Assembly: GCA_003483645.1 (NCBI GenBank)
Contig: DMYM01000180.1
Coordinates: 1 to 8,016, forward strand
Length of the DNA: 8,016 bases
Reading direction: 5' to 3'
Origin: Verrucomicrobiales bacterium
GTDB lineage: Bacteria; Verrucomicrobiota; Verrucomicrobiia; Verrucomicrobiales; Akkermansiaceae
The translations under genes were made by a program, and so were the position numbers. Below are positions 5,100-8,016 of this stretch, piece after piece. The notes below the pieces were generated by a model, which was given only the letters and a program-made list of their open reading frames with translations, was not told where the DNA came from and did no database searches. The stretch's first letter is position 1. Every line of letters begins with the position of its first letter.

Positions 5100-6425
5100 G
5101 TGAGCGCGAGCTGCGACACCATCGGCATTGGCCTGGCAGGATTCGGCACGATCGGATCCGGGGTCTGGAATACCCTGGCGCGCAGCGGAGGCCTGATTGC
5201 GGATCGCGCCGGGGACGGGTTGAAGTTTGAGATCCGCCGGATTGTCGTAAGGGATCCTGAGAAGGCGCGGGAAGCAACCGCGCCAGCTGAGCTCTTTACG
5301 ACCGACTGGCGTCTGATGGTTGAAGATCCCTCCGTGGATGTGGTGGTGGAGTTGATCGGCGGAACGGACGCGGCCTACGAACTGGTAGCCGCGGCGCTCA
5401 CGGCCAGCAAGCCGGTGGTCACCGGCAACAAGGCGCTCCTGGCAGAGCGGGGAGGCGATCTGTTTGCGCTCTCCCGTGAACACGACACCCCCATTCATTT
5501 CGAAGCGGCGGTGGCGGGAGGGATTCCCATCATCAAGGCGGTGCAGGAATCCCTGGTGAGCAATCGCGTCAGTTCGATAACCGGGATCATTAACGGCACC
5601 TCCAACTACATCCTCATGCGCATGACAGACGCGGAGCTCGATTATCCCGCCGCGCTCAGGGAAGCCAAGGAACTGGGCTACGCCGAGGTTGACGAAACTC
5701 TCGATGTCAATGGATGGGACGCTGCCCACAAGGCGATTCTGCTGGGGACGATCGTCCATGGATTCGTCATTGATGCGGAACAGGTCTACGTTCGCGGAAT
5801 CGAGTACGTTCGTCCGCTCGACATCCTCTTCGCCAAGAATCTCGGTTACGTGGTGAAGCTCCTGTGCATCGTGCGCGAACACGGGGACGGGTCCATCGAG
5901 ATCCGTACTCAGCCTTCCTTCATTCCAAAATCGCACATTCTCGCCTCAGTCAATGGCGTCTTCAATGCGGTGGCGGTGCGGGGGGACGGGATTGGCGATG
6001 CCCTCTTCTACGGACGGGGTGCGGGACAGGATCCCACCGCCTCTTCGGTAGTGGCCGATCTGGTGGAAGCGGGGCGCTTTCTGCGGCAGGGCAGGGGATC
6101 CGGCCACCGTGGGTTCCTGCCCTACCGGGAAAAGGGAACCCTCAAGCCCATCGACGAGACCGAGACCGCTTACTACGTGCGCTTTCCGGTGACCGATCGC
6201 CCCGGCGTGGTGGCCGATATCGCCTCGTTGCTGGCCGAGGCCGGCATCGGAATCAGTGGAACGCACTCTCCGGTTGATCCCGCCCAGCCTGATGCGGAGT
6301 TCGTCGACATGGTTTTCCTCCTGCACACCTGTCCTTTTGGAATTCTCAAGGGAGCCCTGAAGAAGATCGAATCCCTCGACTGCGTGACCGAGCGTCCCGT
6401 GGTCTTCCGCATTGAGACGCTATAG
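5100..6425 (+). CDS. hom: Homoserine dehydrogenase with C-terminal ACT domain
   Basis: This cytosolic enzyme reduces aspartate semialdehyde to homoserine with NAD(P)H, the branch step toward threonine and methionine. The GTG at 5100 gives 441 residues, normal for the monofunctional family, and starts just before the Rossmann motif GLAGFGTIGSG (11-21). A TTG 14 codons earlier is a possible alternative. The frame continues open far upstream, but that part is antisense to the OmpA-family gene. VVTGNKALLA holds Asn110-Lys111 at the nucleotide and substrate site. The family signature appears as ELGYAEVDETLDVNGWDAAHK, with Asp207 and Lys211; Lys111 and Lys211 fit the known catalytic lysines. Residues about 358-441 (YYVRFPVTDRPGVVADIASLL...) are an ACT domain, which in related enzymes mediates threonine feedback inhibition. 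No aspartokinase fusion and no thrB or thrC neighbour is present. No Shine-Dalgarno precedes the start. Confidence 0.96.
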   Translation: MSASCDTIGIGLAGFGTIGSGVWNTLARSGGLIADRAGDGLKFEIRRIVVRDPEKAREATAPAELFTTDWRLMVEDPSVDVVVELIGGTDAAYELVAAALTASKPVVTGNKALLAERGGDLFALSREHDTPIHFEAAVAGGIPIIKAVQESLVSNRVSSITGIINGTSNYILMRMTDAELDYPAALREAKELGYAEVDETLDVNGWDAAHKAILLGTIVHGFVIDAEQVYVRGIEYVRPLDILFAKNLGYVVKLLCIVREHGDGSIEIRTQPSFIPKSHILASVNGVFNAVAVRGDGIGDALFYGRGAGQDPTASSVVADLVEAGRFLRQGRGSGHRGFLPYREKGTLKPIDETETAYYVRFPVTDRPGVVADIASLLAEAGIGISGTHSPVDPAQPDAEFVDMVFLLHTCPFGILKGALKKIESLDCVTERPVVFRIETL

Positions 6426-6477
6426 GCCCCGCCACGGTCTCCAGATCACGCGTCCACCTTGATGGGCCCCGCTTCCC

Positions 6478-7254
6478 CTAGTTGGGCCGCTTGTCGGGAT
6501 CGCCGGTCCAGTAGACATTGGCCTGGCCGTTGACGGCCTGGCCCGTGGTATCGGTGAGATCCTCGAAGCTGAACTCCTCCACGTGGCCGTCGATGAACAG
6601 GATGTGGCCCTTGCCCTTGTAGCGACCCACGAAATTCTTGGCATTGGCCTTGGATCCACCATCAAATCCGCCCTGAAGCTTGTTTGTCTTCTCGCCCTTC
6701 TTCACCCCGCGCTCAAGAAAGGCCACGGTTCGGTCCTGATGCTGGATGCCGGCGAGATTGGCGGGGGCCTCAGTTCCATCTTCGGCCTTGATCTGCAGGC
6801 TGCTGTTGAACCCGAAGGCGAAGTAGGGTTTTCCTTCCCTTTTGGTCTTGGGATAGTCCGCGCCGGAGAGGAAAAGAGGATAGCTCTTCTGGTAGAATTG
6901 CGAGGCGGGGTTGTCGCCCAGTTCGCTTACCGGGGTCTCGCCCATCTGCCTTGTGAGGGCATTGTACCAGACCGTCTCAGCCTCCGGCTTGGCGGCGTTG
7001 AGCCAGTTATCCTTGCCGGGGGCGTCCTCAAGGGGAAATTCACCATTGTTGTCGTCGAGATACCCTTTGAGGGCCTCGCCGATGTGCCTCATCTTCTTGA
7101 GGGCTTCGGCCTTGCTCCGCTTGATCTTTCCAGAGTTCATTATGGTCGTGCCGATGCCGATGGCGATGACCAGCACGGCGGCCCCGACAAGGATCTCCAT
7201 CACGCGTGACTTCCCGGAACGGAGGGCCGGATTGGATCTGCGACGATTGTTCAT
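6478..7254 (-). CDS. Prepilin-like (type II secretion pseudopilin-type) protein with C-terminal DGH motif
   Basis: A 258-residue protein with the layout of the many pseudopilin-like proteins of Verrucomicrobia and Planctomycetes. A basic leader (MNNRRRSNPALRSGKSR) precedes a hydrophobic helix at about 18-38 that carries Glu20 near its start, then an amphipathic stretch (KRSKAEALKKMRHIGEALKGYLDDNNGEFP) like the GspG/PilA stem. The end has GHILFIDGHVEEF (Asp222-Gly223-His224), the usual closing motif of these proteins. The cleavage site is degenerate: after Gly14 comes Lys, not Phe or Met, and Glu falls at +6 not +5, so processing by the prepilin peptidase is doubtful and it may stay a simple membrane-anchored protein. 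The ATG at 7254 is chosen because it starts the basic leader; the frame is open for 44 more codons upstream without better sequence. It ends 52 bp from the end of convergent hom. Its partner machinery is not in the window. Confidence 0.85.
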   Translation of the reverse strand: MNNRRRSNPALRSGKSRVMEILVGAAVLVIAIGIGTTIMNSGKIKRSKAEALKKMRHIGEALKGYLDDNNGEFPLEDAPGKDNWLNAAKPEAETVWYNALTRQMGETPVSELGDNPASQFYQKSYPLFLSGADYPKTKREGKPYFAFGFNSSLQIKAEDGTEAPANLAGIQHQDRTVAFLERGVKKGEKTNKLQGGFDGGSKANAKNFVGRYKGKGHILFIDGHVEEFSFEDLTDTTGQAVNGQANVYWTGDPDKRPN

Positions 7255-7347
7255 GGGAGGAGGGCGCGGAGGCGTGACCTGAGATAACCCAACTCCTGCA
7301 CAACCCACTTGCAAGCCTACAATTCCGCTCCTCCATACCCCAATTGT

Positions 7348-7369
7348 CCCATTTGCAGTGATAAATGGG
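7348..7369. promoter_or_regulatory. Inverted repeat in the divergent intergenic region, possible operator
   Basis: CCCATTT (7348-7354) and AAATGGG (7363-7369) are perfect inverted copies around an 8-base centre. It is in the 196-bp region between the divergent prepilin-like and ThuA-domain genes, about 82 bp before the latter, in the size range of a dimeric repressor site. A second short hairpin, GAGCTT-GCAG-AAGCTC, lies at 7410-7425. No regulator gene is nearby to link to it. Confidence 0.35.
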
Positions 7370-7450
7370 TCTGCGCCGGCAGGCAACTCACCATTTCATG
7401 AGGTCAAGAGAGCTTGCAGAAGCTCCCTGCAGGATTCTAGTTTTGAACTC

Positions 7451-8016
7451 ATGAAGATTGCCCGTCTGCTCCCGTCCGCCGCCCTCCCTGCCCTGCTGAC
7501 CTTTACGGTTTCAGCCGGTCCGCTCGTATATGAAGGTTCCAGGGGAGCGGGTAAGAGCAAGCACCTCGTCTTTATCGCCAGCGACCATGAGTACAAATCG
7601 GAGGAAACCCTTCCCGCCCTCGCTCGGATTCTGGCCAGGCATCATGGTTTCAAATGTACCGTTCTTTTCGGAGTGAACGACAAGGGTGAGATTGTTCCGG
7701 GGCACTCCAATGTCCCGGGCCTGGAGGCCCTCAAGTCGGCAGATCTCATGGTGGTCTTCACCCGCTTCCAGAACTGGCCCGACGAGCAGATGCAGCACTT
7801 TGTCGATTACCTGAACCGGGGAGGGCCCATCGTCGGCCTGCGCACGGCCACCCATGGGTTCCAGATCCCGGGCAACAGCAAGTGGGCCAAGTACGGCAAC
7901 GGTTATGGCGGAGAGGAATACAAGGGCGGTTGGGGTCGCCAGGTCCTGGGCGAAAAGTGGGCCGGCCACTACGGCGGCAACCATCGCCAGAGTACCCGCC
8001 TCGATATCGTGCCCGA
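7451..8016 (+). CDS. Exported ThuA-domain protein, 5' part only
   Basis: The gene runs off the window after 188 full codons. The ATG at 7451 opens a signal peptide (MKIARLLPSAALPALLTF..., likely cleaved after Ala22), so the product is periplasmic or secreted. The mature part matches the ThuA-like family, a class I glutamine-amidotransferase-like fold: HLVFIASDHEYKSEETLPALARIL (about 38-61), HHGFKCTVLFG, GLEALKSADLMVVFTRFQNWPDEQ (about 90-113), and YLNRGGPIVGLRTATHGF (120-137). Such proteins are very frequent in Planctomycetes and Verrucomicrobia, often beside sugar-degradation genes; ThuA itself was named from trehalose use, and the reaction of the exported subgroup is not settled to my knowledge. 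No catalytic triad can be assigned from the part seen. No close Shine-Dalgarno is present; an AGGA at 7431 is too far. It diverges from the prepilin-like gene. Confidence 0.9.
   Translation, partial: MKIARLLPSAALPALLTFTVSAGPLVYEGSRGAGKSKHLVFIASDHEYKSEETLPALARILARHHGFKCTVLFGVNDKGEIVPGHSNVPGLEALKSADLMVVFTRFQNWPDEQMQHFVDYLNRGGPIVGLRTATHGFQIPGNSKWAKYGNGYGGEEYKGGWGRQVLGEKWAGHYGGNHRQSTRLDIVP

Noticed and set aside
6426..6477. Terminator between convergent hom and the prepilin-like gene.
   Set aside because: The short gap has GGCCCCGC twice as direct, not inverted, copies and no stable stem followed by T or A runs.

Overview
The window looks like a chromosomal housekeeping region from a Gram-negative, GC-rich bacterium, most likely a member of the Verrucomicrobia (PVC group). 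The grounds are: a secreted protein with an 'ITDISHDATTG...W.SNP.K.YD' module that I know mainly from verrucomicrobial exported proteins; a prepilin-like protein ending in a DGH motif; an exported ThuA-domain protein of the kind common in Planctomycetes and Verrucomicrobia; and a general lack of Shine-Dalgarno sequences. The phylum call is recalled knowledge plus inference, not a database match.

Layout, left to right. 51-1430 (+): secreted multidomain protein with an F-type-lectin-like (fucolectin) N-terminal domain and a beta-rich C-terminal domain, followed by a hairpin. 1566-1640 (-): tRNA-Gly(GCC) with encoded CCA, its own promoter-like element and a downstream terminator-like hairpin. 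1641-1826: leader region with three 10-bp imperfect repeats and alternative hairpins. 1827-2636 (+): trpC, all catalytic residues present. 2751-3386 (+): unrecognised 211-residue protein with a Glu/Pro-rich repetitive tail, behind a good sigma-70-like promoter. 3417-4694 (-): membrane-anchored OmpA-family protein, convergent with the previous gene, with an unusual proline-rich tail after the OmpA domain. 4695-5099: about 400 bp without a convincing gene. 5100-6425 (+): homoserine dehydrogenase with an ACT domain. 6478-7254 (-): prepilin-like protein with a degenerate cleavage motif, convergent with hom. 7451-8016 (+): 5' part of an exported ThuA-domain protein, cut by the window edge, divergent from the prepilin-like gene.

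There is no obvious multi-gene operon. trpC and hom, for tryptophan and for threonine/methionine biosynthesis, stand alone without their usual pathway neighbours. The others are single envelope or exported proteins. I found no mobile element, CRISPR array, phage gene or recognisable defence system, and nothing I would call a new system. The items most worth following up are the lectin-like secreted protein, the odd OmpA architecture with tail-to-tail low-complexity sequence, the short repeat block before trpC, and the near-leaderless, Shine-Dalgarno-poor gene starts.
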